Shown here piece by piece: positions 23,281 to 34,148 of a stretch of 64,000 bases of DNA. Below the pieces are notes generated by a model. It was not told the origin of the DNA and made no database searches. It worked only from the letters and a program-made list of their open reading frames with translations. Both the position numbers and the translations under genes were made by a program. Position 1 is the first letter of the stretch. Each line of letters starts with the position of its first letter. The DNA is from Phoronis australis (taxonomy: Eukaryota > Phoronida > Phoronidae): the NCBI GenBank assembly GCA_002633005.1, contig NMRA01000111.1, positions 544,720-608,719 of the forward strand. The letters run 5' to 3'.

Positions 23281-24330
23281 ATACTGTTTCATCACAATTA
23301 TGGCCTTATTAAACAACTTACATTGTAGGCTATGTATGTGAATAGCTACTGTAGTGATTTAAACAGGAAATCCCTGCTCCTGTCTTCAGATGTGCTGAAG
23401 CCAACCAAAAGTATTATCTCCAATCAGTTAAAACAATTTAGGATATATATTTATATACATAGTTAATCAAAAAAGTACATACCTAAATTAGAAAATCTTA
23501 TTCAAAATAATATTACACTAACAATGAACTCGAGGTCAACATTATGCAAGTCTCAGAGCTGATGTCACCTGTTTGGGTACTGTTGTCCGAATGAGCAGAG
23601 GTCAGCTTCAGCTGTTAGACAATATGTCACCACAAACAATTAGATGGACGCAATTAATAATAAACATTTGTTTATGCAACATGTTCCTCAAGACAATTAA
23701 TAATGCCTGGATCTGTTTTAAAATATAGTGCAACAAGGAATTCACCTCATTGTGATACAAGTAAAACCTGGGGATTTTGTTGTTATTTCATCCTTCTGGT
23801 AAACCTTAAAATTACCTAAATTACCTTAATTGGTTTAACTTATGTCACCATCAAGTTCAAACTAAAATATAAACACATTAATTAACAAGGTAACCTTTAG
23901 CTATGATCAAATTAAAAATGATGATAAAAGTTTCAGCAATTGTTCATTGAAAATTTAAAAAGATGTCCGATTTCCTTTAATTACAGAGACGATTTGTTAC
24001 ATAATTAATTATAAATATTTTGACAAAGACATTTAAAAATGAAGTTCTGTAAAAGGTTAAACATTCTAGAGTTGACTTAATGCATATTCATATTAGTTTG
24101 ACAGTTTTTCTCAGCTAGAGAAAACAAATAGACTTAATTTCCATTGAAAACATATATGCTCTATTAATTATGATTATGATAATTACCATCTTAAGTGTCA
24201 GGAAAATGACTTTTATGCTTTTAACTTGTTTTTAGAAGTTATCAACATTAATTTGATATCAAAATAAAGTATCCTGCTTATCACCTGAAACAGCAATGAA
24301 GCAGATACTTTGTGTCAAGTCATTTCAAAA
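23281..24330. other. AT-rich, nothing recognised
   Basis: No open frames, repeats or splice-like exons stand out. Confidence 0.4.
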
Positions 24331-24712
24331 AAATACCTATGTGACCTTTGACCTTGATTTGACCTTGACCATGACCCCAAATTTCGGGCAACCGACCCTC
24401 ATGAGATTCAGCGTGTCCCAAAGTATCTGTGTACTAACTTTGGTGCTTTAATCCGGGGTGTAAATGTTTTGGGGTTTTTGGCTGCTAAGGGACCGGACTA
24501 AATGGCTTAAAAATTCAAGTTGTTTGAGAATAACTACGAAGAGTATTCTGGAATTCTGTGAAGCCCTAGGAAAGGGCGATTTCTCCCGGAAGCTCCCTGA
24601 AAACGAGTCCCTTTTTGCAATCCACTCAGTGTGTGGGTGGGTATCCTGTAGTTTGCACCCCCGTTAAAAACATAGCCTAATGCCCCTCGGTTCTCTCTCA
24701 CCGGGTTTTGTC
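24331..24712 (+). repeat. Interspersed repeat with TTGACC runs
   Basis: It starts with repeated gacctttgaccttgatttgaccttgacc and goes on with a fixed non-coding text. The direct TTGACC repeats resemble nuclear-receptor half sites (rc GGTCAA). The overlapping frames on both strands are not genes. Confidence 0.45.
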
Positions 24713-24774
24713 CCATATTCAAGATCGTACAGGGCCTTGGTGACAGGCCACAATTTTTGTCGAGCTTTACGATA

Positions 24775-24825
24775 CAAATAATAATAATAATAGTAATAAT
24801 AATAATAACAATAATAATAATATTG
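24775..24825 (+). repeat. (AAT)n microsatellite
   Basis: Triplet array with a few substitutions. Confidence 0.9.
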
Positions 24826-24879
24826 AAAGATGGCAAAATTTTCTTCTTCCTTCTTCCTTTTGAGAGATGGCCGCACAAC

Positions 24880-25135
24880 TTAGGGCTCTCACCAGCGAAT
24901 GCCGCCATACTGGTGTACATGGTGTGACGTCATCAACGATTGAGAGACTGATAATGGTTTCAAAACCCGACAGATGTAGTACTTGATGTCCATCCTCTGT
25001 TTACGTTTGAGTCTGCTGTGAGTGTGGCCGACAGAATTTAATTAACGCACAGCTTAGTCACAGTTCAACTTTAACTGCTCCGGAGACCAGTAGTTGCCAA
25101 CTGAGCCGCCGAGACAGATAATTCTCAAAGGTAAG
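24880..25135. promoter_or_regulatory. Possible bidirectional promoter with a CRE
   Basis: TGACGTCA, a perfect CRE, lies at 24,925-24,932. On the minus strand an ATG in YY1-like context starts MAAFAG at 24,905 and meets gtgaga. On the plus strand the GC-richer stretch ends in CTCAAAG/gtaagg at 25,131, as a leader exon would. I cannot link either side to a known gene; the coiled-coil gene downstream is one possibility. Confidence 0.3.
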
Positions 25136-27444
25136 GTCTGCCTTGAGTCAAAACGCATTGTTTAATATCTTTGCGCATTTATTCACGGACGGTTTGAATA
25201 TTTGTGTATGACTTGAGATTTGATAACTCCCTTGACACCGTGTAATGCTTCCAGTAAATAATGCATTTCCATTGCCCTTGATCACTAACTGGCGATGAGA
25301 AATGAAAAGTTTCGAACTAGTATAACGTGATGACATCGACAGTTTTAATTGTGCACGATAGTTTTCCCGAATAAATCAGTGATAGTAGACTGAGGAAATT
25401 GTTTTTCGACGATCACTGTGTCACTCTAATGAACAACATTATTGTCGACCAAATGAAATTCAAGTGATGTCATTGTTTCCACAAGTTCACAGTTGACAAA
25501 AAAATTACGAATTTCTTCTCGAAATGCCGCCGGGCAACAACCCTTTCTTAAATGGAGGGACTGACTCACAATTATTGAAAAAAGCTGTGGATGTGGAATG
25601 CATTTAAATTGACGCGTTTTAAGCGATTGTTAACACATGAGTTTGATTGAAGAACGTGCCTAAATGTAAAAAGGGTGATACAATTCGACTCTGATAAATT
25701 CTTTAAACGTGTGAAAATGGGACTCTGCATTTTACTGCATTTTGTTACAACACCTTTTTAAAGGCAGAAACCAACATGAAGTCTGGTAAAGTTTCATTCC
25801 CAGTGAATCAGGTTTCGTTTCATCTGTTCAAAAACCTGTAATATTTAGGTCATTACTTTGAGTTAAATGGTAATATTAATCTTTTTTGGAGAAAGATGCT
25901 CCTAACTGGGGCAGACTAGATGAGCAATATTATTGAACAGACCATGTTCACGTCAGCTTAGGTCGCCAAGCGATATTATGAAAAACAAGATGTAAACTGG
26001 TAGCAGTTATGCTTGAGCTCTAAGATTTTGTTTTTCTCTTCGATTTCCTAGCGACAAACAAATAAATCATTTTCTTATCCGTTGGTAGGCTAGAGAATCG
26101 TTAAGACAAAGTTATGAGTAACTTCAAACTTTTCATATGCGTCTGTAAATTATAGCAATCGAGCAGTACTACGACAGAAGCTGGACTAAAGAAATTTCTC
26201 AAAGTTAACTCTGGATACACGTTATGTGCCTGGAACTTTAATGCCACTACATTGTGGCTTGGGTTTTTGAGCATGAGCAAAGAGACGGAGACACAATAGC
26301 AATGTGAACGGTTACAGGAGATTCTTTTCCCACCTTTCTAGCTGGCTGTGTGCTGGAGGTTCGAGTACCCTGAAAGTGCGGGCGTTTCCGCCAGCACCGT
26401 TTTGTCGTCAGACCGCTTACTTCAAAAGACACACGCGCGTCTGGGTACGAGGCCGTTGTTTATCGCTGCATTAATTAATTTGTGGCAGAAACTGAACGTG
26501 TTTTGATATCAATTTCGCGTAAAAGCGGTTCGGGTGGTAAGGAAACAAACTAATTGCTGGCGAAAATTACCTCTTCGTCTGTATTACTAAAACGCTAGCG
26601 TTTTAGCCTGTGAAACCGGTAGCGTTTTCGCCACTCATATGAAGCTGGTTTCAGGCAGGTCCGACAATATTGATGGGGGAATGATAGATTGCCGGGTGTT
26701 AAACAAATTAAGCGAGTTAATTGAAAACATATGGACTCGATCAACTGTACAGTTTCATAACAAAAAAGTCTAAAGGAGCTCTGCTTCCCCCGCAGTTTAT
26801 TTCGAGTGCGGCTAAATGTTGAATTTTCTTGCCATTTTCCTTTGCTTACGCCATAAATGATATAAAAATATTGGATTTTAAGCGAAAATCAACTAAATGG
26901 AAACGTGAATGCCATTCATTGCTACCTGCTGCGAATGAAAATGCAGACACGTGGGAAATAAATAGGTAGGCGGATGCATTGCGTTTGGTGGGCGTTTTAA
27001 ATTGGGATATCTACATGGTGTACCAATGAAAACTCATTGTCCTGGGGTCTAAGATCCGTACTGTGAAAACTCGACTCGAAATTCGACCAATGGGATGGAA
27101 CGTTTCGAATAAACTTAAAAATTTCTAGTCCCGTACCGGTAACGCTCAAGAAGCTAGTTCTTTTGTTAAATTAATGTGGTTTAACTGTGGTCCAAAGCTA
27201 CTAGGTCTGCACTCAAAAATGGAATATATGAACAGGGCAGTGGTACACACTATACCATTAGTTGACAAAATAGCGAAGATTTTCACGGGGAAGACACATT
27301 TCACTCACCTGAGAAGACAATAAGGCGATCGGAAGCGATTTGGGACCTGATCAATGTAGAGTAGACACTAGGTGGCGGTACATTCTAATACTGCTGGTGC
27401 GTCTTACGATTTTCTGCAAAGTACGCTTCATAAAAGTAACGTCG
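25136..27444. other. No gene recognised
   Basis: A 16-bp perfect palindrome AAAACGCTAGCGTTTT lies at 26,589-26,604. CACTAGGTGGCGGT near 27,367 resembles a CTCF core. Confidence 0.4.
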
Positions 27445-27586
27445 CTATATAAGTGTCATTTGAGCATGGAGGGGTATCTCAGGAGGAGCCTGTGGGCGTG
27501 ATTTGTTGAGAAGCTTGTGGAGGTCCTGTATAATGGCCACCGTCTCTGAACCCGGTAGCACTGCTTGGGTAGAAACGCCAACCTGT
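27445..27586 (-). CDS. Possible terminal exon of an unidentified gene
   Basis: A strong acceptor (ttaatacttatttgcag) is followed by two overlapping open frames. One ends after 33 codons (GWRFYPSSATGF...). The other, from the second AG at 27,582, runs 45 codons to a stop at 27,447 and contains ETVAIIQDLHKLLNKS, which looks like an amphipathic helix. The second looks more protein-like. No upstream exon was found and no family is recognised. Confidence 0.25.
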
Positions 27587-27599
27587 CTGCAAATAAGTA

Positions 27600-28850
27600 T
27601 TAACAGACACTGGAATACAGGTAGAAACGGTCGTTGAACAATTTGGAATAAATTTGCAAATCAAAACGTTTTAATGCGTTTGGTACTTCCTATGCCCTGT
27701 GAAGTAAAACATTGTAGGCGTGTTATTCATCATCAAATTGGACAATTCTCAAAGCCTATTCATTCATGACCTGAGGGCGTCATTTTTAAAAAGGCAAGAA
27801 GCCATTTTTGATTACACCTTTACTAAAAGACTATCCTTTGCTGTCTTAGAGAGACAATTTCCGTGTCGATCTTAATTCCCTTGAAGTGCATTTATTGTGT
27901 TCCCTCGATAGAAGTGAATGCAGACGCAAGACAAGGGCCATCTGGTAGTCTGCCTTTCATATCACTCTCTCGACTGTTCCTTGGACAGAAAATACACGCC
28001 GCAACGGGAATAGAAATGTCATCGCGGAAAATATTTCTCCAAGATAATCAAGGATACGCATTTTTAGTAAACGAAACACCAAACAGTAGCTTTCCCCGAG
28101 TTCACTACAAATGGCTTCAGCATGCAGGCACGACATTTGTACACTAGATTTGGCTACCGGATCTCCGTTGAGTGTCTCATTGACCAAGACCGTTAAATGA
28201 ACTAACTTACATACTGCACCGATTCGCCACTCGCAAATGACATTTCAAGTTGGATTGCCGTTAAGTAGAGTAATTAAACGGCAACATTTTACAATTTGGG
28301 AGTACCAATTTTTGGTAAGGACATGGTATATTATCATTCAGATAAATTTCTTAAATACTATTAATGTATAACATATAGCATACTTTTTCGAATTAGCAAA
28401 CAGGAACACAAACGTCGATCAACCCGTGTTAAATTGACTTCAAGCTGGATAGGGGTTGTGCATTCCCTTCCAACTCATCCAAAGCCTCGAAAAAGTCCTT
28501 CTGAATCTAGACAAACCTTGTAGTTCTATTGTAGATATGCTACCGGTCAAGCATCACTGGATTTTCTTCTAGTGACCACGCGTTAGGCATTGACTTTTTA
28601 TTCGAATGTTGGCCAAGCTCAGCGAGTGTTATTTTGTTGATACTTTCTAGCAACCATTTGCACGTTTTTCATAATAGTTTTTAAGCATAAAGTCATACTC
28701 TTTCTCTCCCAATTTTTTATAAGAGGCACTTTAAAGTAGACCATATTTTACTTTGTTTTCTCTACACAATAAAGTCTCTGACTGGTGAAATTCGTTTAAG
28801 CACGAGCGTCGAATTACTTTCTGGTGAACGTGTTTACTTTTGTGAGTTCG
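27600..28850. other. No gene recognised
   Basis: A 94-codon plus frame (27,863-28,147) and a 76-codon minus frame overlap; neither has recognisable motifs. Confidence 0.35.
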
Positions 28851-28908
28851 CAATTATATTGGATTTATACTTAGCTATCCAATTATATTGGATTTATAAT
28901 TAGCTATC
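28851..28908 (+). repeat. 29-bp tandem duplication
   Basis: caattatattggatttata(c/a)... is repeated twice, one substitution apart. Confidence 0.85.
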
Positions 28909-29239
28909 CAATTTCTTGCAAATTCAAGTCAGGCTGCATGCTGACGCAGTTTCTTCATTAGCGACATGTATTACATCGAGTGGGAGTTGAACGACCACTC
29001 AGACTTCTCTTTGCAGGTGGTGTAAGCGGCCAAAAGGTAAAACTAATTAACTTCTTCATACTGGATGAGATCAGAGCAGCTTACCAATCACTAATATCTG
29101 TTGAAATAAACAAAATGTGTTAACAAATATTAACCACGATTGTATTTATAGTTCTTATTTCCGTCGCTGGTGTTTTTTTATAAAGCAAAGCTTGAGACGT
29201 CACTCATTTGCTATCACAGTAGTGACACTCCAGGCGTGC

Positions 29240-29377
29240 GTTCAGTAACGCTAGGACCTACGCTAGGTCGTAGCTAAAATCTAGCCAGAGTCACATGTTC
29301 TCATTTGAAATACACGGCAATATCTCACGTAATCTCGCGAAGTCTTGCTTTTTAGCGAGGTCCTAGCGTTACTGAAC
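29240..29377. mobile_element. MITE family D (138 bp, perfect 20-bp TIRs)
   Basis: GTTCAGTAACGCTAGGACCT at 29,240-29,259 has a perfect reverse complement at 29,358-29,377. The inside is non-coding. No obvious target duplication. Confidence 0.8.
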
Positions 29378-29390
29378 TGGCAGGATCAAG

Positions 29391-29535
29391 TTGCATGCAT
29401 AAAAATTATACGCCGTATATCAACAATGACGTCTCGTTATCACGCGTCGTGTTGTTATTGTTAAACACCGCACCTGACGTCATGTAACAATTAAACTTAT
29501 CCAGAGGATAATTTTGAAGTTTTACGCAACCCAGC
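29391..29535. mobile_element. MITE family C, copy 2
   Basis: It matches 16,845-16,996 through atacgccgtatatcaacaat, cacgcgtc, tgacgtcatg and the right end caacccagccc. The left terminus is eroded. It begins 13 bp after family D. Confidence 0.65.
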
Positions 29536-29738
29536 CCAGATGCGAGGAAGTACTCAGAAAGAAATGGTCTGGATATGATTTGCAAACTAATTAACAGTGA
29601 AAACTTCAATAATTTGAAGAATTTATCTTAAGACATCATTCACAACAATTTTACAAGGCATCTGGTTTAGAGGATGATTTACGTGTTGCTAAGAAACGAA
29701 TAACAGCTGCACCAATCCGAACGGAGTCTGTCTGAGTC

Positions 29739-30041
29739 ATGACAACATCGCTTGCTATCTTTCCCATCTGCCTGTCCCTTAGTGAACATGATTTTCACAG
29801 AAAGAACCCAGACCGGTTTACTTTTCTGGCACGCAAAAAAGGTTCAGAAATGTGTCAAAATTTCGTTATTTTCTCAAATATTTCAAGTATATTTGTCATT
29901 GGAGTCGTCCTAAACTACTCTTATAATAGCCAAATTGAAGATAACGTGGCTGACATTTCAAATCAAACCGCCTCCGATGCCAACACCACCGTGTCATTTT
30001 TTCATCTCATATGGAGTCACGTACTCTTACGCCACCGCTGA
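29739..30041 (+). CDS. Hypothetical 100-residue ORF with one membrane segment
   Basis: The frame reads a short head, a hydrophobic segment at about residues 46-62 (FSNISSIFVIGVVL), then a polar tail with several Asn-X-Ser/Thr sites. This is the layout of a small type II membrane protein or a glycosyltransferase N-terminus, but no catalytic domain follows. Translation is unproven and a chance frame is at least as likely. Confidence 0.2.
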   Translation: MTTSLAIFPICLSLSEHDFHRKNPDRFTFLARKKGSEMCQNFVIFSNISSIFVIGVVLNYSYNSQIEDNVADISNQTASDANTTVSFFHLIWSHVLLRHR

Positions 30042-31159
30042 ATAATGGCGCTGAATATAACTTTTCGACATACCTCAATGGGCGCTTTTTAAACACAGAA
30101 TCACTTATGAAAAATGGACGTTTCTGAATTCTCTCCCCGAGTCTCTTTCGGAAAGCCTTGGTCGCGTATAAGAGAATAATCCTGAGAAAATACGGCCTAT
30201 AGTAAAACTATGAATGTCTGGATACACCTTGATGTAGTAGAATTCTCACTCATTGTAATATCGAATAACATCCTCCTCGACAAACACTGAATAATACTGT
30301 GAAATTTTGTGCGCAGCAATATCCTGCAGTCGTTGATGGATCTGCAGTGAGTTGCTGAAAGCTTCAAACTACGTTTTTTGCCCAACGTACACTGGTTATT
30401 AAGTAGCATGCATGTTGAACAGAAACCAGTGCTTGAGTATTCAAATGTCTGTTTGTGTTATTTCTCAATGGATAAAATTTCGTAGATTACCCCTGATAAT
30501 CTTTCGCCCGAGTTTAGACTAACGTCAGTATTCCTCGACCGAAAATGCTGCTGGCGAATATTGCAGCTTATTTCAGTTGACTTTAAAGCGGGAAATCACA
30601 AGATTTTGCAACTTTTACAAAACTTTCATTGTATCCTCAAAGGCAGAAGAGACGGGCGTTTGAGGTATAGGCACAGTTTGTTCACTAACAAAAAATGCTC
30701 AAAGGTGGTAATAATTTCGCTCTAACACATCACCGGTTTATTAGACACCATCAAGGAGGAACTAAATATTAATATTATGATATTAAATATTCTGATATTG
30801 GCTTCACTTGATTGACTTCGCCGGTTCTGCCGAGTAAACCCGCTAAAACATTTGATTGGTTGAAAAGCAGGACATTAACTGTGGCGTCCATGTCACCAAG
30901 CAGTTTAGGCAGATACTCTGCCCGCCGATCAAACTCCTTGGAACATGCATGGAGCAAGCGACCGCTTTAATTTCCCACGGGTACATTATTGAACTAGACA
31001 CCATGCGTTAAATAAATTATTAATACTCAACACATTTGTAAAAATCTATTTGCACTGTTTCTTGTACCCAGGTGCGTAGTTGAGTTACGTTTACGTCCTT
31101 GCTTACATTAAAGCAAACCTCACATTCGCCCAACCAACACCTGAGCTCCCTCAGTCATC
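30042..31159. other. No gene recognised
   Basis: A 64-codon minus frame at 30,966-30,775 has coding-like composition but no splice borders or motif. Confidence 0.35.
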
Positions 31160-31164
31160 TTCCC

Positions 31165-31425
31165 CATGCGCGCACTCAGGGTGGGGGGGGGCTCGGGGGG
31201 CTCGACCCCCCATTTGGCGAAGTGGGCAAAAACGCCTGCCTCTGAGAGACAAAAAGTCCGAGAAAATGAGGCAAAAGTCCACTAAACATGCACAAACGCT
31301 CAATTCACGGTGGTGCTCCTTTTTTTTTTTTTTCTTTTTAGCCGGTCCGCCCGCTTTTTTGTTACCAAAAGGTCCACAAAGTCAGGAATTCGAGCCCCCC
31401 ATATTGAAGGCTGGGTGCGCGCATG
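31165..31425 (+). mobile_element. MITE family A, copy 2 (261 bp)
   Basis: Termini CATGCGCGCACTCAG and CTGGGTGCGCGCATG, flanked by TTCCC (31,160-31,164) and CTCCC (31,426-31,430), a 4/5 duplication. It is closely similar over its whole length to copy 1, with the same orientation. Confidence 0.8.
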
Positions 31426-31799
31426 CTCCCGAATTTCAGAGTTATGTCAGTAATCCACAAAATATTGTGCCAAATTTCTATCTTTTCCTACCGTTACACG
31501 GATTCGTTAACTATCGGAAAATGTTATCGCACAACCATTTTCAAATGGTGATCGGCAAAAGAATATAATATATTTGTTACGTCTAACTTCATTTTCTTGT
31601 TAAAAACGAACGTCATCCATTTGGGAATTCGTTTCTATACAGTACCTGTGTCTACCTTTATTATTTTTGTGTTTGCTAAGATTACTGAAACTGGTGCGCT
31701 CACAACAAAAAGGCATTCGAGTTCCTATACTAGACTCGATTCACCAATGTTTATGGTGCTGTTAAGTGGTTGTTGAACCTAAAAAAATAAAACCGTTTA

Positions 31800-32360
31800 C
31801 CCAAACTGGTTCTGGGACTACCTCAAATCAGGCCCCAACAAGCTGGGTTTAGGAGTAACCTACTGCACGAGCTGGCTTAGGGGTAACCCCTTCGAGCTAG
31901 ATTCGAGAGTACCCTCAAACGGCTCTTGAGAAACACCCGAGCTGGGTGTGGGAGTACACAACGAGATGACTGTGGATCACCTTTATTAGCTGGGTGTAAC
32001 AGTGCCCCCATCTGGACTTGGCAGTACACATGGGCAGCGCACCATAGGGGGCTGGGGAGGCCATAACCCCCCACTTTTTTCAGTGCTGCGCCGCCCATGG
32101 TCTATAGGTGGCGCACCACTGGGTGGCTGGGGGGCTTTAGCCCCCCTCCCCAATTTTTTTCACTGCTGCGCCTCATGGTACACACTGTGGTGGGTGTGGG
32201 GGTACTCTTGTGTGCTAGATCTGGAAGTACCCCCTCGATTTGCGGGTACCTACCGACTTACAAGTATCCCAACCTTGCCTCGGAAGCTGGCTAAGGCAGT
32301 AGCCCCCCCATCTGGCCTTGGGAGTACTCTCCACGCCGGCTTTGGAAAGTACTCTTGGAG
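31800..32360 (+). repeat. Degenerate ~30-bp minisatellite split by a duplicated block
   Basis: Units of the type agctgggtKtgggagtaccc recur at 31,800-32,030 and 32,195-32,360. Between them a ~85-bp block (ggcgcaccaYtggg...ggctgggg...cccccactttttt...ctgcgcc) occurs twice. The 139-codon plus frame through it is not a gene. Confidence 0.7.
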
Positions 32361-33589
32361 TCATACCATTTTTTGCTTTGTCATTTGGGTATCGACAGTC
32401 CGATTTATTGCAATCTTTTAACAAATAGGGTCACAACACATGCCCGATGTACTGCATGATGGCCCATTTTGTAATAAAACACGCCGTTGTAATAAATCGG
32501 GGGCACATCAACGCTGTGTGGTTAAAGCTGAACTATCTGAAGGGTTTTCGCAGGTTAGAACTCTCGAAATGGCCAGACAGCATTTGTGCAAGTACATTTT
32601 ACTACGTCTTATATTTTGATTTTCCGTCATAGAATCAATAAACAAAAGCACCCATCTTAACCACTTCTAGATCCCACTCTTAACCGCAGTACAAAACAGC
32701 CTTGCTTCATTAATGGAATTGTCTTTCCATGTTTGCTTTAGATAATACAAGTACATGGACATGGCAGGCGAAATTGCATGTAGAGGCACCTAATGTGCCA
32801 ACAGCGCTGTCAAGAAGTATTGAGATCAGTTTAAACCGCAGTTAAAACAATAAGGGCGTCTGCGATATATCTACGCCATTAGTTCGTTCAATAAGTCCTG
32901 ACGTGTGAGTGCAGGGAGATATTCTGTTGATTTCGTTTTGATAAACAGGAAAGACTTGTTATTTGATTACGGCTCGTTCGCCACAGATACTGCTCCTGAC
33001 GAAAATTCTGCATAAGAATTGTACAGTGTTTCCGTAAGAACCGCATCCGTTACTCTCTTCTATCAGAACTCAGACCACTGAACACTACGTTTGTTACTTT
33101 GAGGTCACAAAAACGACACCAGTCTCTGTGTATTCAACAGTTTTTCATCAACTCTGCCTATTAATGTCATTGGACAAACAGTGAAACTCTGCAGTATAAA
33201 TTGACTGAAAATATTTGTGTATTTTGTCAGTTTTTCCACGTGGTCGCAATTACATATGACAACAGCCGGCCCTAAAGACTGTCATAATCACTTGGGAACG
33301 GTAATACAACACCACTACTTTCACAGTTACGGGACGTTAAACCCAAAGTAGTATCGTTTTAGTAGCAAAGCGTCTGCATTCTGTTTACAAGATCGGTCTA
33401 ATATGAGTGATGGGAAGATGATTGACTATAGATCCTTATTTGCATCGTTTGCACAGTCAAAAATACAATGTTTATTTCCCATCATTAAACATACATGACA
33501 TGACATGCTGTTGGTTTTATCAGATACGCAGAAATGCTTCAGATTCCTTCCCAACCTTTATAATACGGAGAGCGTGACCTTGGTTGTAG
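32361..33589. other. No gene recognised
   Basis: Flank of the coiled-coil gene; no exon seen. Confidence 0.35.
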
Positions 33590-33590
33590 C

Positions 33591-33600
33591 TATATATATA
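33591..33600 (+). promoter_or_regulatory. TATA-like element before the coiled-coil gene
   Basis: TATATATATA lies 188 bp before the ATG. An 11-codon upstream frame (MPGSPTTQQIS, 33,684-33,719) would sit in the leader. The position is also compatible with an acceptor (tttatttag at 33,663) instead, with a distant first exon. Confidence 0.3.
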
Positions 33601-33778
33601 CACTTTCACGGCGGTTTTATCAACGCAATTAATGGTGTGTTCTCTGCTTATTGTTTTATTTAGGGTCGCCAAGTGACCTCGAGATGCCGGGGTCTCCGAC
33701 GACGCAACAAATCAGTTAGAATAACAACCAGTCAGACGTTTGTTAGAATCCAGCGTGCGGTGCCGACGCAGGGAGAGA

Positions 33779-34148
33779 ATGAACATATTCAGGGGGAACA
33801 ACAACGAACGGAAAGAAAAACTCCAAGATGAAATCAACCAGTTGATTGGGGATTACGACAAGGAGACGGCTGAATACGATAAACTACATGATACGATCGA
33901 GACATTGCAGGAAGAGTATGACAGGTCCAAACAGGAAGCATTCCACAGACGTTATGGTGTTTTGAAGAATTTAATTAAGAAAAATGTGAGAAAAATCAGA
34001 CAAATGGATCGTCAGGCGATGATGATGAGTAAGAATGGCCAACAATCGCAAATCGGTGGAGTTGTGTCAAAGTTATTGATGCAATGCCAAGAGTACGCCG
34101 AGACGTCAAAAATGCAGTCGACAGAGAAAGTGTTAAGAGACTACACAA
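33779..34148 (+). CDS. Coiled-coil gene, exon 1
   Basis: The frame stays open past the donor ACACAA/gtaagc at 34,148 and would end at 34,175 if unspliced, giving a 132-residue variant ending TSEV. Confidence 0.6.

Noticed and set aside
31080-31568. 162-codon plus-strand frame
   Set aside because: It is a read-through of MITE family A copy 2, including its poly-T tract.
32002-32424. 139-codon Gly/Trp-rich frame
   Set aside because: It translates the degenerate minisatellite and duplicated block.
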